Source of the DNA: Acidimicrobiaceae bacterium
Lineage (GTDB): Bacteria > Actinomycetota > Acidimicrobiia > Acidimicrobiales > RAAP-2
Assembly (NCBI GenBank): GCA_003132305.1
Contig: PKXJ01000023.1
Location: 1 to 63,927, forward strand
Direction: 5' to 3'
DNA length: 63,927 nt
The notes beneath the pieces are model-generated. The model worked only from the letters and a program-made list of their open reading frames with translations, did not search any database and had not been told where the DNA came from. Position numbers and translations under genes: made by a program. Positions 8,563 through 18,462 of this stretch are shown here, piece by piece (positions within the stretch are counted from its first letter, which is position 1; every line of letters begins with the position of its first letter).

Positions 8563-9722
8563 ATTAGGCCCTCAAAGAGTTCCAGAAGTGCCCGCACGTG
8601 GTCGCTCCAAGAGTACTTGAGCGCTTGGTCAATTGCCCGTTCAGCCTCCAATTGGAGAAGACGTGAATCGAGCGAGAGAAGCTCAATCCGGTTTACCAGT
8701 GCCGGAACGTCACCAATGTCAGCAAATGATTTGGCCAATTCAGGACCAACGAGTTCCCGAATGCCCTCGATGGCAAAGCCCACCGGGACACAACCTCGGC
8801 TCATTCCTTCAAGGACTGCGAAACCAAAGGTCTCATAGAGTGACAAGCTGACAAGGATCCGAGCAGACCTGTAGTAATCAAACACTTCCGATTCTTGGTC
8901 TACCTGGGATACGAACTCAACGACACCTTGCACTCGTTCCGCCCTTAGCGATTCTTGCAACCGATCCGCCAGCGGTCCTCGACCGATAACGACGACTCGG
9001 CAATTGATGCCTCTCCCGGTTAACTGCGAAACAAGGTCGGGAAGATAAGCAAGCCCCTTTTGATGAGTAAGTCGCGACACCACGAGTAGTGATATTGAAT
9101 CACCATCGTGGTTAGCGAACGAGTGACTTTGACTCTCAGGCATCGTTACGCCGGGGGGTAGGACACGGAGGCGCTCTGCCGTGACGTTGTGAGATTGCAG
9201 GATTACGCCCGCCGCAAACTTCGAGGGGGTGATCACGGCGGCCGATAACCGAAATATCATCGATTCCAATGCGTGCTGCCGATCAATTGCTCCTGGTCGA
9301 TCAAAGTATGAGAAACCTGCGTATAAGGGAAGATGGGAGTAAGCCACCATTCGACTCGCGTATCCAGATAAGAAGATGTCAACTGCTAACTGAGCCGTGA
9401 AGTAGTCCTGCACGAATAGCACGTCGTAATCGTTCCGCAGCCACTCCGCAAGATTCGGGGTAACTTGTGTTGCTTCGTTGAAAGGATCCAGCATCGATTC
9501 AGATTGATCGTGGGTCGCTGAGCGCAAGTGAATGCTGTTGCCTCGTGGCGAACTTGAACAATGCGAGTCACCAATCTGACCCGCACTTACTGCATAAGTC
9601 GGGACATCTATTACGTCGACGATCGAGTGTTCGCGGAGACGTTCAACCACCTCTTTGCTGTATCTCCCAACGCCGCCCCACGTGTACGGCGGATACTCAG
9701 ACGTGAGCATGAGAATCTTCAT
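8559..9722 (-). CDS. GT4-family glycosyltransferase
   Basis: This 387-aa GT-B enzyme has the N-terminal SEYPPYTWGGVGRYS motif of glycogen-synthase-like GT4 enzymes, a C-terminal nucleotide-sugar domain with VVSRLTHQKG and VIGRGPLADRL, and the E-x7-E region YETFGFAVLEGMSRG. A cytoplasmic retaining sugar transfer from an NDP-sugar is expected. It is coupled to the GH57-like gene (4-nt overlap). The acceptor is unknown. Confidence 0.85.
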   Translation of the reverse strand: MKILMLTSEYPPYTWGGVGRYSKEVVERLREHSIVDVIDVPTYAVSAGQIGDSHCSSSPRGNSIHLRSATHDQSESMLDPFNEATQVTPNLAEWLRNDYDVLFVQDYFTAQLAVDIFLSGYASRMVAYSHLPLYAGFSYFDRPGAIDRQHALESMIFRLSAAVITPSKFAAGVILQSHNVTAERLRVLPPGVTMPESQSHSFANHDGDSISLLVVSRLTHQKGLAYLPDLVSQLTGRGINCRVVVIGRGPLADRLQESLRAERVQGVVEFVSQVDQESEVFDYYRSARILVSLSLYETFGFAVLEGMSRGCVPVGFAIEGIRELVGPELAKSFADIGDVPALVNRIELLSLDSRLLQLEAERAIDQALKYSWSDHVRALLELFEGLM

Positions 9723-9767
9723 TCGAAACCCAAGTTGAGGATGTTCTTCTGACGACCGCTTCTCAAC

Positions 9768-10982
9768 TTAGTGACCAAATATGGCGATAAGGACACCGAG
9801 GACACCAAGGATTGCGGACAAGCCGCCGATAATTAGGAGGATCAGATTTAGTGAGCTTGCTTGAAGGTCGCGTATATTCTCGCCCGTAGGTCCAAGCTGC
9901 TTCTCCTCAACTAGCCGACTGACGTAGTCACGAACGACTGGCAAACGAATCGCGTCAGAATACCTGGCACGGTAGAACTCGCTTTGCAAGCGAGCGGAAC
10001 CTCGCCACACTCTCAGTGGATAGAGCCAACGTGAAGAATCATGGATCCGAAAAAGTCGAGTTTCCACCGACCGCATTACCTCCTCGATCCAACCCGAATA
10101 CAAACCAACTAAGAGTCCGCAGTATCTAAGCGGCGGATATTCAGGTAGGAGGTCGTACGTCTCAAACATTGAACTCTCCCGCGGCAGGGCTCTCGTGCAA
10201 GGGAGGCTTCCTTGGCTCGGAAGAAAGTATTCGCGATTCGCATCATAGATTTGGGAAGGGTACGGACGGGATACGGAAACAATCGCTCCAGGTTGGGAGA
10301 AATTCCGGAAGAACTCGGTGCTTCCCCAAATGTGACCCTCAAGGTAGCCAGATGCCAGTTCGGCGTCAACCCCCTCCCGATGAAGAAACAGGAGACCATA
10401 GATCAGAGAGGAGTACTTTTCCCAGTTAACAATCACTTCTGCATCTTGATCACATATTGATACGTAAAGATATTTCGAAGGAATCCGGTCACCAAGATGT
10501 TCGCGCAGAGCATGCTCCCATCTTCCAAGTGTCGGAAACGCTTCAACGATCTCATCGGACCCCCAGTAGAGGTCGTACATGAAACCAATGACCGACGAAT
10601 GCTTGGCTCTTACAAGATTGTCAGTACTGACAATAAGTTCGCTCAGGGAGTATTCGTTCCTCTCGACTAGGACATGAATATCAAGCGTCACTGTCTCGTG
10701 AAACGAATTTTCGATGACGAAGTAGTCAAGGCGGACACGACCAAGGCTCCCGTCACCAGTCATCGGCATTGTTGCTATCTCGCATCCCAGATACGTAAAT
10801 GTCAACCTCGAGTCCAACGAGTCATTAAACAGAAAACGCGACGCACTTCGATATAGTCCCTTGACCGACTCGTCAAGTACCTCACTCTGCTTGCCGATTG
10901 GTTCTCGAAGTACAGACGCGAAGGAAATGGGAGCCACGAGCGACCTAGTGAAGTAGATACGTCCACTCCCCGCGCTTGACAT
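9768..10982 (-). CDS. unrecognised protein with a C-terminal membrane anchor
   Basis: This 404-aa protein is mostly soluble and ends in one hydrophobic helix at about residues 380-402 (LILLIIGGLSAILGVLGVL), so it is probably tail-anchored with the bulk in the cytoplasm. The middle contains conserved-looking aromatic patches (FMYDLYWGSDEI, RWLYPLRVWRG). It lies 45 bp upstream of the GT4 gene in the same direction. A variable cytoplasmic domain plus tail anchor in an island would suit a defence or surface role, but no domain is recognisable. Confidence 0.55.
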   Translation of the reverse strand: MSSAGSGRIYFTRSLVAPISFASVLREPIGKQSEVLDESVKGLYRSASRFLFNDSLDSRLTFTYLGCEIATMPMTGDGSLGRVRLDYFVIENSFHETVTLDIHVLVERNEYSLSELIVSTDNLVRAKHSSVIGFMYDLYWGSDEIVEAFPTLGRWEHALREHLGDRIPSKYLYVSICDQDAEVIVNWEKYSSLIYGLLFLHREGVDAELASGYLEGHIWGSTEFFRNFSQPGAIVSVSRPYPSQIYDANREYFLPSQGSLPCTRALPRESSMFETYDLLPEYPPLRYCGLLVGLYSGWIEEVMRSVETRLFRIHDSSRWLYPLRVWRGSARLQSEFYRARYSDAIRLPVVRDYVSRLVEEKQLGPTGENIRDLQASSLNLILLIIGGLSAILGVLGVLIAIFGH

Positions 10983-11369
10983 GCCGTGAACATACCATCA
11001 CGAGATCACTCACACTCTCCTGGAAGAAACTCGCACCGCATCCCACAGCCGCGCCAATATGCACGGCCCAAATCTGCCTGACACAACCGCCGGACCACGA
11101 TTTCTAAGCCACTCGCTCCGAGCCCCCGTTTTTACACCAGTACGCAACCAGGCCGACAAGAGACAACACGATTTCGTTTGAATCACAGCGAGTTGTCGGC
11201 CAACTCAGCACCACACAACCATCAGGCAGAACCCTCTAATCCAAAGGTGTCGGAATCCAGGCCCGGGCGGCCCACGAACAACCACAAAGGGAGCCCCACT
11301 TCCTCGCCCTAAGCGAGTGTGCTCCACCTTCGAAGAGCAATAGCATCGCTATCGGGGTACGATCACCGA
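10983..11369. other. intergenic region between divergent genes
   Basis: It should hold promoters for the minus-strand 404-aa gene and the plus-strand 427-aa-ORF gene. A TACGAT hexamer at 11358-11363, 6 nt before the ATG at 11370, could be the -10 of a leaderless transcript. Nothing else is recognised. Confidence 0.4.
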
Positions 11370-12602
11370 ATGGCTGGTGAGGACCATACCAAAGCAGCTT
11401 CTAGCTCCGGCGCCGGAGGATCGAATGGTGGCTCAGCCGTCGCCACGGTTGGCTCCGACGTCGCCGTCCACTTGGCCCTTGAGATCGGTTGGACCGTTGC
11501 CGTGCTTTACGGGCACTTGATTTCCAGATCAGGCACGTCGCTGAACCGCCTGCCGACTGAACACGAGCTTGAGCCCGTTCAGCGGATTGAACTCGAAGTC
11601 GAGCGACTTGACTCTCTGCTCAATCAACTGAGTGCACAACCTCTGGCCGCTTCCCACCGGCTCCCCGCGGTTCCGCGAACTGCTGACTTGGATGAAACGG
11701 AGCGTTCGCAGACGTTGTTAAAATTCAACCTTGAGATGCTTGAGGCCTTGGCTCAAATGGGTCGTGCCATCGAATTGGCATATCAATTGGGTCGAAGTCT
11801 TCGAGACACGGTCCATCCTCCCCTGCGAGCGGATTTGCAATCAGCTGGCCAACCTTCCGGCGCCTTGAATGACTCAGCGACCACTCAAGGACCGAGGATC
11901 GATCCCGCGGTTGCCGCCATCCGGAGTCAATTTTCACGCGGGAGAGTCTTCAAGCTGCAGAGCTGGCTGATTGTGCTGGGGCCCCAGTTGCCCAAGGATT
12001 CCGCCGCGATCGTAGGTACATCTCTCGGACATTGGTGCGATTTCACATGGTCGGTTTTCGACTCGTCCTCGCCTGAAAGGACGCGCCTGAAGTCGGATGA
12101 GCCAGAAGTTGCCTTCGCGAATGTCATTCTCAGCAGCCTCTTGAACCAAGGGGATGTCTGGCTGAATCTGCTCATTGGTGTCCAATCACCGGGAGGATTT
12201 CTGACGCCGGAGGGATACGTGGCCGCGGGTGAGGCCGCTCTGCATCGAACGGCGAAAATCATCCGGAGGATTGCTCTTCACTACTGGTTCGCGTTGCTCG
12301 TCCTCGCAGCAGCTCTGGTGGTCATCTTCTACATTGCCGCGAGAGACCTCGGTGGCGCCGCCAAGTTGTGGACACAGACCGGGGCCATTGCGGGTTCTCT
12401 AGGGATCACAGCGAAGGGAATCGGCAACAAACTGTCCTCTCTCGCGAACGAAGCCGAGAGTCCTATCTACGGACTGGAGAAGATTGACGTAGAAGCTTGG
12501 GCCGTCACCTCTCTTCCACGAAGTGTGAAACTGAACTCCCAAGGAGTACGCTTGCTCCGGCGAAACGGCATCTTGGGCCCAAGAACATTAGGTCGCAACT
12601 AG
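11370..12602 (+). CDS. hypothetical protein with a C-terminal membrane region
   Basis: This is about 410 aa from the ATG at 11370 (MAGEDHTKA), preferred over an upstream start at 11319 that has no ribosome site. The Gly/Ser/Ala-rich N-terminus is followed by a long helical soluble region. Near residues 301-320 lies a strong membrane helix (FALLVLAAALVVIFYIAA), and a second weaker hydrophobic stretch follows. The C-terminus has a conserved-looking LPRSVKLNSQGVRLLRRNG. I recognise the general type (actinobacterial accessory protein) but no function. Confidence 0.6.
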   Translation: MAGEDHTKAASSSGAGGSNGGSAVATVGSDVAVHLALEIGWTVAVLYGHLISRSGTSLNRLPTEHELEPVQRIELEVERLDSLLNQLSAQPLAASHRLPAVPRTADLDETERSQTLLKFNLEMLEALAQMGRAIELAYQLGRSLRDTVHPPLRADLQSAGQPSGALNDSATTQGPRIDPAVAAIRSQFSRGRVFKLQSWLIVLGPQLPKDSAAIVGTSLGHWCDFTWSVFDSSSPERTRLKSDEPEVAFANVILSSLLNQGDVWLNLLIGVQSPGGFLTPEGYVAAGEAALHRTAKIIRRIALHYWFALLVLAAALVVIFYIAARDLGGAAKLWTQTGAIAGSLGITAKGIGNKLSSLANEAESPIYGLEKIDVEAWAVTSLPRSVKLNSQGVRLLRRNGILGPRTLGRN

Positions 12603-12676
12603 AGACTTCAACCGCTCTTCTGAGCCGGCGAGTTCCAACCATCCAACGACCCTTTGCACAGTGTGCAAGCACAATA

Positions 12677-12698
12677 CTTTAGCAACGCCTTTAGCAAC
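12677..12698 (+). repeat. 22-bp repeat, copy 3
   Basis: Identical to copies 1 and 2. The bases that follow (GTCGGCGATTACGTG) resemble those after copy 1 more than those after copy 2. It lies 75 bp past the end of the preceding gene. Confidence 0.9.
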
Positions 12699-12973
12699 GT
12701 CGGCGATTACGTGTGGTCGCGCCCGTATGCCTGTGAATCGAAAGCGCAATATTCCAACCGCCCACGGTCAGCAGCGGACGTGAGCAAACTGAACAGGGCC
12801 GCATGGCATGAAAGTTCAAAGGCCGGTTGCGAGTGGCTCAACGTCGTTTTTGAGGAGCGCCTCGGTTCTTTTTACATTATGCTTGTGGATTCCAACCGAG
12901 CGTCGCCGGGATCGCCCATCTCGACTAATTGAGTTTTTGCGGGACGCTTAGAAACTCCTCCGACGTCCCTTCA

Positions 12974-13352
12974 TCAATCGCGACGAAGTTCCATGGTTTC
13001 TCCCTTGGAATATTCGAATCGAACATTGGCTAGACCCGAAAACGAATCTTTGTCTAGCCATTCGCCTAGCCAAGAGATCAGACTACGGAGAATTTCTGAA
13101 GACGTCGCCGAACGACCGGCATCATTTGAACAGCAAATTTGAACAGAGAGCGACGGCCCCGTACTTACCAAATTGGTTCCCAGGGCGTCGGGAAAGCAGA
13201 AGGGATATTGCACAAGCCCGGCACCTGGAAGTGCTCTTGAGTCTCATCAATCTGTCAACTACATCGACAGCAATCACGTGCGTCACGTTCCACGTGTCTG
13301 TCTCGATTTCGAGTTGCTTTAAGCGCCAGTCCCATGGCGAAGTCCAATACAA
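12974..13352 (-). pseudogene. possible frameshifted hypothetical gene
   Basis: Two overlapping minus-strand frames each look protein-like over different parts: the first reads IETDTWNVTHVIAVDVVDRL, the second LISWLGEWLDKDSFSGLANV. A frameshift in the overlap (13122-13213) would join them into one protein of about 120 aa. No family is recognised, and the rest of the 12699-13432 gap holds nothing else. Confidence 0.3.
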
Positions 13353-13432
13353 TCGAGCGTACGGTTGCGGAATAGCGTGAACATAGTCAGCACTTCAAAC
13401 AAGGACTTGCGACAGTAGCGTATAGAGTCATT

Positions 13433-13494
13433 TCTCGCGACTCGGTCTGTTTCAAATGAAACAGACCGAGTCGCGAGATCTCAGTTTTTCTTTT
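13433..13494 (+). terminator. 46-nt perfect palindrome with flanking T tract
   Basis: Arms of 22 bp (13433-13454 and 13457-13478, TCTCGCGACTCGG... and its complement) meet over only 2 nt and are followed by TTTTTCTTTT on the plus strand. There is an A tract when read from the minus-strand gene ending at 13500. It probably acts as a bidirectional terminator between that gene and the decayed region to its left. Confidence 0.75.
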
Positions 13495-13499
13495 GCCTC

Positions 13500-14096
13500 T
13501 TAAGCACAGCCGTAGTAGTTGCAGAAGAGTTGGGACGACGCAGTGTCGTCAAAACTGCCCATGTCATATGCCGAGCCGTTAACACCGATCAGATACGCAG
13601 GTGACCCGTAGTTGGCGTTCGCGAACAAGGTCGTTGCACATCCGTCGTAAGCTGCAACAGACTTCGCCTTATTATTGAAAGACGACGGCATATTGGCGCC
13701 ACCAACGGTTGCCGAACAACCCGTGCCGGTCCAGACCAAGGTAGCGCCTGAGAAGCCACTGCCAGAATAGTCGATGGCAAGCACCATGCTGGGCGGCGGA
13801 ACTAGTATCGAACTCGATTGTGAATTACTCGCACCTACTCCCATCTCGGAGGGTGAAACGTGTCGAGCTGCGCTAGCGTTCGCCAAGACTACTAGGCCGT
13901 GCGTGGCGTAACTAATCGAACCTCCGAAAGTGCTAAAACACTGGACGGAGCCATTCGATGAAGTAGATGTCACGCAATACGGTCCCGATCCGTTTGTCGG
14001 CGTTGCGGCGTTTACCGCCGACGGAATGGTGAGCGTTACTCCGCCGACCAACGCAACGATACCGAGCAGCTTTGTAAATCTATTGAAGTTCCTCAT
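13500..14096 (-). CDS. secreted crystallin-like/I36-type protein
   Basis: This 198-aa protein has a signal peptide (basic RNFNRFTK, hydrophobic core, cleavage after VNA near residue 29). The mature part is rich in Ser, Gly and Tyr with five cysteines and strand patterns such as YCVTSTSSNGSVQCFS and ATTLFANANYGSPAYLIG that recall beta/gamma-crystallin or peptidase-inhibitor I36 folds. It is likely exported and disulfide-stabilised. A similar secreted protein is encoded at 19050-19607. Function unknown. Confidence 0.6.
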   Translation of the reverse strand: MRNFNRFTKLLGIVALVGGVTLTIPSAVNAATPTNGSGPYCVTSTSSNGSVQCFSTFGGSISYATHGLVVLANASAARHVSPSEMGVGASNSQSSSILVPPPSMVLAIDYSGSGFSGATLVWTGTGCSATVGGANMPSSFNNKAKSVAAYDGCATTLFANANYGSPAYLIGVNGSAYDMGSFDDTASSQLFCNYYGCA

Positions 14097-14817
14097 GTGA
14101 GTGATCTCTTTCTCTTGATTGGTTGTTCTCAGACTGCATAACTACACTTCCTTCGACCCACCCCTTTCAATGTCGATGCGGTTAAATACGGATCTCTGTC
14201 AGGTCGCGCTGCAATACTTCATAAGCTTCGGTAAACCCAACCTCGCGCATGTTGAAGATGTGCCAGAGAAGACTCCTGCCGTGCCGTTTGGCAGCGTGCA
14301 GACTACGAGACTCGGAATCAGATGAATTGTTTTGGATTCACTTATACGGATGAAATGCGAAACACCTTTGGCGCTGAGCCCATCTCGCCAACGCATGCTG
14401 CACGTGCCCAATGCATTCGCCGCCTGAGCGTCCGAGCCGGGTCTACCCGCAATAGAAACGGTCGCGCCGTCATGCCTTGTGACTCGTTGCCACAATTCAA
14501 AGTCTGTCAAGCCGTCAGAAACATCCCCCACGTACTATTTGTGTCCGGCTCCCACTGTTTGGTTTCCAAAAAAGGAATAATTGTCGAATTTTAGACATTT
14601 CCCGTGATACAAACGAGGGCGTTTCTCGGTGGTGTTCGACAATCCCCGCGCTGTCCGTGCCATGTGTTCCGTCTACGACACAAATCCGATATCGCCAGTC
14701 GTCCGTTGCCATCGGATTAACCGGTCCGATGAACTGGCCAACATCTGACGCGGGGATCAGATACCAAATGACCGCTACCAATGGTGGAGAAGGCCGCATA
14801 AATCACTACTTCTAACC
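14097..14817. other. gene-free stretch before an IS3 remnant
   Basis: The first part (14097-14160) should hold the promoter of the secreted-protein gene. Beyond it only short overlapping frames are present, none with a ribosome site or recognisable motif. It may include a decayed 5' part of the IS3 element. Confidence 0.45.
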
Positions 14818-15171
14818 GCGAAACGCGAGCGCCCGGGACCAATCGCAGATCCCCAGGGCACAATAGTTCTTTCCGACTGCGGATCGTCATTCCGCTTTCG
14901 GCCGTTCGTGCGCACCCTCAAGATCAACCGACTCGTGGGCTCTATGGATCGAGTGAGTGCGGCCGGTGACTACGCCGCGATGGAGTCGCTCTTTTCGATC
15001 TTGCAAAAGAACATGCTCGACACACAGCGCTGGCAGATACGTGAAGACCTGCAACTCGCCGTCCTGACGTGGATTGAAGCGAAACACGACCGTCAGCATC
15101 GCAAACGTTCCCGCGACAAGTTGACCTCGCTAGAGTTTGAGACCATCAACGCGACCCGAAAGGTCGCCTAA
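14818..15171 (+). pseudogene. C-terminal remnant of an IS3-family transposase (OrfB)
   Basis: The frame reads GTIVLSDCGSSFRFRPFV then GSMDRVSAAGDYAAMESLFS and EAKHDRQHRKRS. This matches the integrase-core end of IS3 OrfB (normally IVHSDRGSQF, then GS...DN...ES). The first two thirds of the gene, including the first catalytic Asp, are missing, and the normally conserved Asn after Asp is Ala (DYAAMES), so it is dead. Confidence 0.8.
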
Positions 15172-15186
15172 AGCTTTGAACCAAAT

Positions 15187-15649
15187 GTGTCAACCGAATC
15201 GGCGGCAGTCCCAAGTGACTACCTCGTTCTATGGAGAATCCATTCTCATCAGCGGAAATCCCGGCTCGTGAAAGTCGGTCGCAATGAGAGTGATTCTCGC
15301 GGGGCTCACCGTGTCGCGGAACGCGTGTCTTGTCGGCATTGTCCCGAAGTTCGCCGAGTTATCTATTTGGCGCCCACGCTTCAGCCGGCTGGTATGCGGC
15401 AATGAAGTAGAGCGAATCGTCCTACTGACCAACGAACTACTCGCGGACGTACAACCGCGAGCCGAGTTTCTGGCGACCACTCAAACGGCCAAACTCCAAC
15501 CGACCGGTGCGCGCCCGTGGAATGTATTGGTCATTGATGAATGGGTCGAGCTTGACGCAGCGGGCGACCTAAAACAACGTGCCCACACCATCACGCTTCT
15601 TCGCCGCTACCTAAGTCTTGGCAGGGGGGTAGGGTGCACGGCTCCATAG
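15187..15649 (+). pseudogene. decayed FtsK/TraB-like DNA translocase of a conjugative element
   Basis: The frame reads GESILISGNPGS, then a TGA at 15269-15271, then KSVAMRVILAGL. This is a Walker A motif whose glycine codon has become a stop. Downstream are FAELSIWRPRFSRL, LVIDEWVELDAAGD (Walker B-like) and LLRRYLSLGRGVGCTA, all typical of FtsK-like translocases of actinobacterial integrative conjugative elements. Both ends are lost. From 15650 to 16036 nothing further is recognised. Confidence 0.75.
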
Positions 15650-16036
15650 GTCAGACAAAGACCCACGAGCGACTCCGTGGATGTTGGCACGTGAACACTC
15701 AACACGCACCGCATCGCTCTCAATTGCGGGGACCGTCATCAAGCCGAAGCAGTTCTTGGAGTTGGAGCATTCGTCCACGATCAACTTCTGTCGGCAAGTT
15801 CGGGCCGTGCTCTCTAGAGTGATGGCGGACCGTCCTCTTCCGTGCAGGTTTTCAATTTCACTGATGAGCAAGTACCCACTCTGGTGATCGCTGGCCTGAG
15901 ACCTCGTTAAGAAAGTTCCGTGTCATTGATCGGAAGAATCCATTTGGCAGGAATTCGTGAGGTAGTCCAGGCTCATGACTCCAACGGACGACACTCGAAC
16001 GCTTTGCTTCAATACTTGGTGGCCTTTACTTCTCAA

Positions 16037-17575
16037 TTACCCTCCCGAACCGCCCTTCGTCAGGTAGAGACCGAAGCCTCCGCGACTGCGTATGAGGGCG
16101 TAATCACTTGTAATCCCTTCGAATACTTTCGGATAGTCGCTAGGGCCGAGGACAATCGGAAGCACCAGATACTGCACTTCTTTTGCCATCGGCAATCGTG
16201 CTCCCGTGTTGTTCAGAAGGCCCCAATTCTGAGCGCTGAACGGCGTGGGCCACACGTAAACCTGCGCGCGGTGGTCAATGTGCGACACAAGTGGGTACCA
16301 AGCAGAGACGACCGCGTTCGGCGGCAACCCTTGTTCAACATAGTTAATCGCTTGAGCGCCACTGTTGGGGCTCCAACCGGGAATCAACTGATTGACAGAG
16401 AACGGAGCGTATCCCCAGACGAGGCACGACCACAATGCTGCTGATACCACGACGGCAGTCAAAATGTTGCGTCGACGAACACTCCTTTGCCGAGCAATTG
16501 CGAAGACGGTCCCCATCACGATGACCGGTGCGAGCGGCATCGAGTATTGATAAAGAATCTGGTGCATGTAGGGATCAGTACTCAAGACGTTTTCGGCAAC
16601 GACGAGAATCCCAATCATCGCTATCTCGGGGGCGAGCAAGAAAACAAAGCCGGTCGTGCTTCCGAGTTGCCAGAGGTAGAAGAGGCGCCCTTGAGAACCT
16701 AAGTAGGACAACAATTGGTTTGGACGGTGTATAACGGTGCTGAACACGCCCGAAAAGCTACCGAAGGGTATCCGTCCAGCGTAGAAGCTCGACGAACCTA
16801 GGATGCCGGGGATGATCAACCAGTTAGCGGCCATCGCCCAGGCGACTGCTGCACCGATGATCAAGAGTCCCCATCGCCAATCCCGGCGGACTACGACCCA
16901 GATACCTAGCGGCACGACCAGCATCGCCGCGTCCTCTTTGACCATGAGTGACAGTGCCACCATCACGACGAGCATTACGGGCTTGCGCTCGAACGCCGCG
17001 TAGATTGCCAAACTGATAATAAGCACCTGGAAGGCTTCGGGGTGAAACTGGTCCAAATTGCCTTGTTGAAGCATCGGGTTAAGCAGATACGTAGCGACGA
17101 GCAGCGTCGCAATGGTGGTGCTCCTTATAAGTTTCTGGGCGAGAATGTAGATGGGAATTGCCGCGCCCGCGACAAGGAATGTTTGAAGTATCAACAAACC
17201 CTGGGGCTCCGGAAAGAGTCGATAAAACGGTGCGAAGAGCAGAAGGATAAACGACGTATGGTCGCCGAATAAATTGCGTCCCATAATCGTGACGAAGGGT
17301 GCGTGAAAGTGGGAGAGGAGCCATAAACCTTGGTCAAAGATTGCGAGGTCAAAGGGAGGATACCCGTACCCATAATAAAGCTTCATGCACAAGCTAATAA
17401 ACCAGACAATGTAGGAGGCGAGCAAAAGGATGAGTCCGAGGTGCTTGACGTTCCCCACATTGAGGCAGAGTTCTCGTACATTCCGGATTGGTCTGTGATC
17501 AGCCACCGTGGCGCCACGCTGCGCTTCCGCGCAACCCTTCTCATATAGTTGCGAATTAGAAGAGGCTTCGGTCAT
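16037..17575 (-). CDS. DUF2079 polytopic membrane protein
   Basis: This 512-aa membrane protein has about ten hydrophobic helices. The DUF2079 signature is clear: FDLAIFDQGLWLLSHF (about residues 75-90), GDHTSFILLLFAPFYRLFP, FHPEAFQVLIISLAIYA and MVKEDAAMLVVPLG. The family has a GT-C-like topology and is thought to act in extracytoplasmic glycan or polyprenyl-sugar transfer. The catalytic-type residues D and E of GDH and KED are present. It stands alone between pseudogenes and the sigma factor operon. Confidence 0.85.
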   Translation of the reverse strand: MTEASSNSQLYEKGCAEAQRGATVADHRPIRNVRELCLNVGNVKHLGLILLLASYIVWFISLCMKLYYGYGYPPFDLAIFDQGLWLLSHFHAPFVTIMGRNLFGDHTSFILLLFAPFYRLFPEPQGLLILQTFLVAGAAIPIYILAQKLIRSTTIATLLVATYLLNPMLQQGNLDQFHPEAFQVLIISLAIYAAFERKPVMLVVMVALSLMVKEDAAMLVVPLGIWVVVRRDWRWGLLIIGAAVAWAMAANWLIIPGILGSSSFYAGRIPFGSFSGVFSTVIHRPNQLLSYLGSQGRLFYLWQLGSTTGFVFLLAPEIAMIGILVVAENVLSTDPYMHQILYQYSMPLAPVIVMGTVFAIARQRSVRRRNILTAVVVSAALWSCLVWGYAPFSVNQLIPGWSPNSGAQAINYVEQGLPPNAVVSAWYPLVSHIDHRAQVYVWPTPFSAQNWGLLNNTGARLPMAKEVQYLVLPIVLGPSDYPKVFEGITSDYALIRSRGGFGLYLTKGGSGG

Positions 17576-17721
17576 TTTCCAACCGTCCTCGACAATCTGA
17601 CCACGCCGTTAAACGATGACCGCGCTTCATGGTAAAGCAGGCATGGAAAAACTTCGTGATGCCATCACTTCGGATGGCGCACCGGCTCGCAGATTTCTGC
17701 CCTTCGCCCGCCATAATTCGA

Positions 17722-18462
17722 TCAATCTGCCATCGGTGTCTTAATATCGATGCCGACAATGTCAATGATCCGTGACCCGACTTGAATTCCAAAGGTCGCG
17801 CACGCAACTCGTGAGTCGGAACCACTGGTACGAATGCGCCATCCCACTAATCCATACTTTCCAATGAGCAGTAACACCCGCTTTTGGGCTGTGCTAATAG
17901 AGACGCACTGATTTTTCGAAAAGTAACGTTCAACCAAGTTTTCGAATGACAGAACTCGTGGATATTTGAGTCTCCCATTAAAGACGGCAAGGCCTAACTT
18001 CGCACAATTTTCATTGTGCGCCGAAGGAGGAAAACCGGCCAGCGATCCGTCGAGGAGTACACAGAGAAAACCTGATGGCGTGGCACCTTTCCTTTCGCGC
18101 TTCCACTTCAATTCGGAGTGACACAATTCCAGCGGGTGACTACTGTAGGAAAACTCCTCAACGACCCTTGAATGCAACGAATCCTGCGAGTAACAGCTGA
18201 ATCGATAAGTGTTACTGACGGGAGACCGCAACAATGTAATGGCCGCTGCAGTTCCCGCGAAGACAAGTATCGCCGATATGGAAACTATGGCAGTTCGACG
18301 CCATGATCTATGACGGAACCCACGAAACTGTTTGCTCGAATACTCAGTTTGAATTCGTCGAAGAACACGATCGGCAGGAAAAATCGCATCAAGCTCCTTG
18401 TCACCCAAACCTTTAACGGGATCGACCGCGTTAAATAATTGCCGGAAAGCGTCGTCTTTCAA
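17722..18462 (-). CDS. putative anti-sigma/sensor protein with one membrane helix
   Basis: This 246-aa protein has a cytoplasmic N-terminus of about 50 residues, one membrane helix (AIVSISAILVFAGTAAAITLL) and an extracytoplasmic domain with several cysteines. Its start overlaps the sigma factor gene stop by 4 nt, the usual arrangement for an ECF sigma factor and its membrane anti-sigma partner. The N-terminal domain lacks an obvious zinc-type H-x3-C-x2-C motif. Confidence 0.65.
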   Translation of the reverse strand: MKDDAFRQLFNAVDPVKGLGDKELDAIFPADRVLRRIQTEYSSKQFRGFRHRSWRRTAIVSISAILVFAGTAAAITLLRSPVSNTYRFSCYSQDSLHSRVVEEFSYSSHPLELCHSELKWKRERKGATPSGFLCVLLDGSLAGFPPSAHNENCAKLGLAVFNGRLKYPRVLSFENLVERYFSKNQCVSISTAQKRVLLLIGKYGLVGWRIRTSGSDSRVACATFGIQVGSRIIDIVGIDIKTPMAD

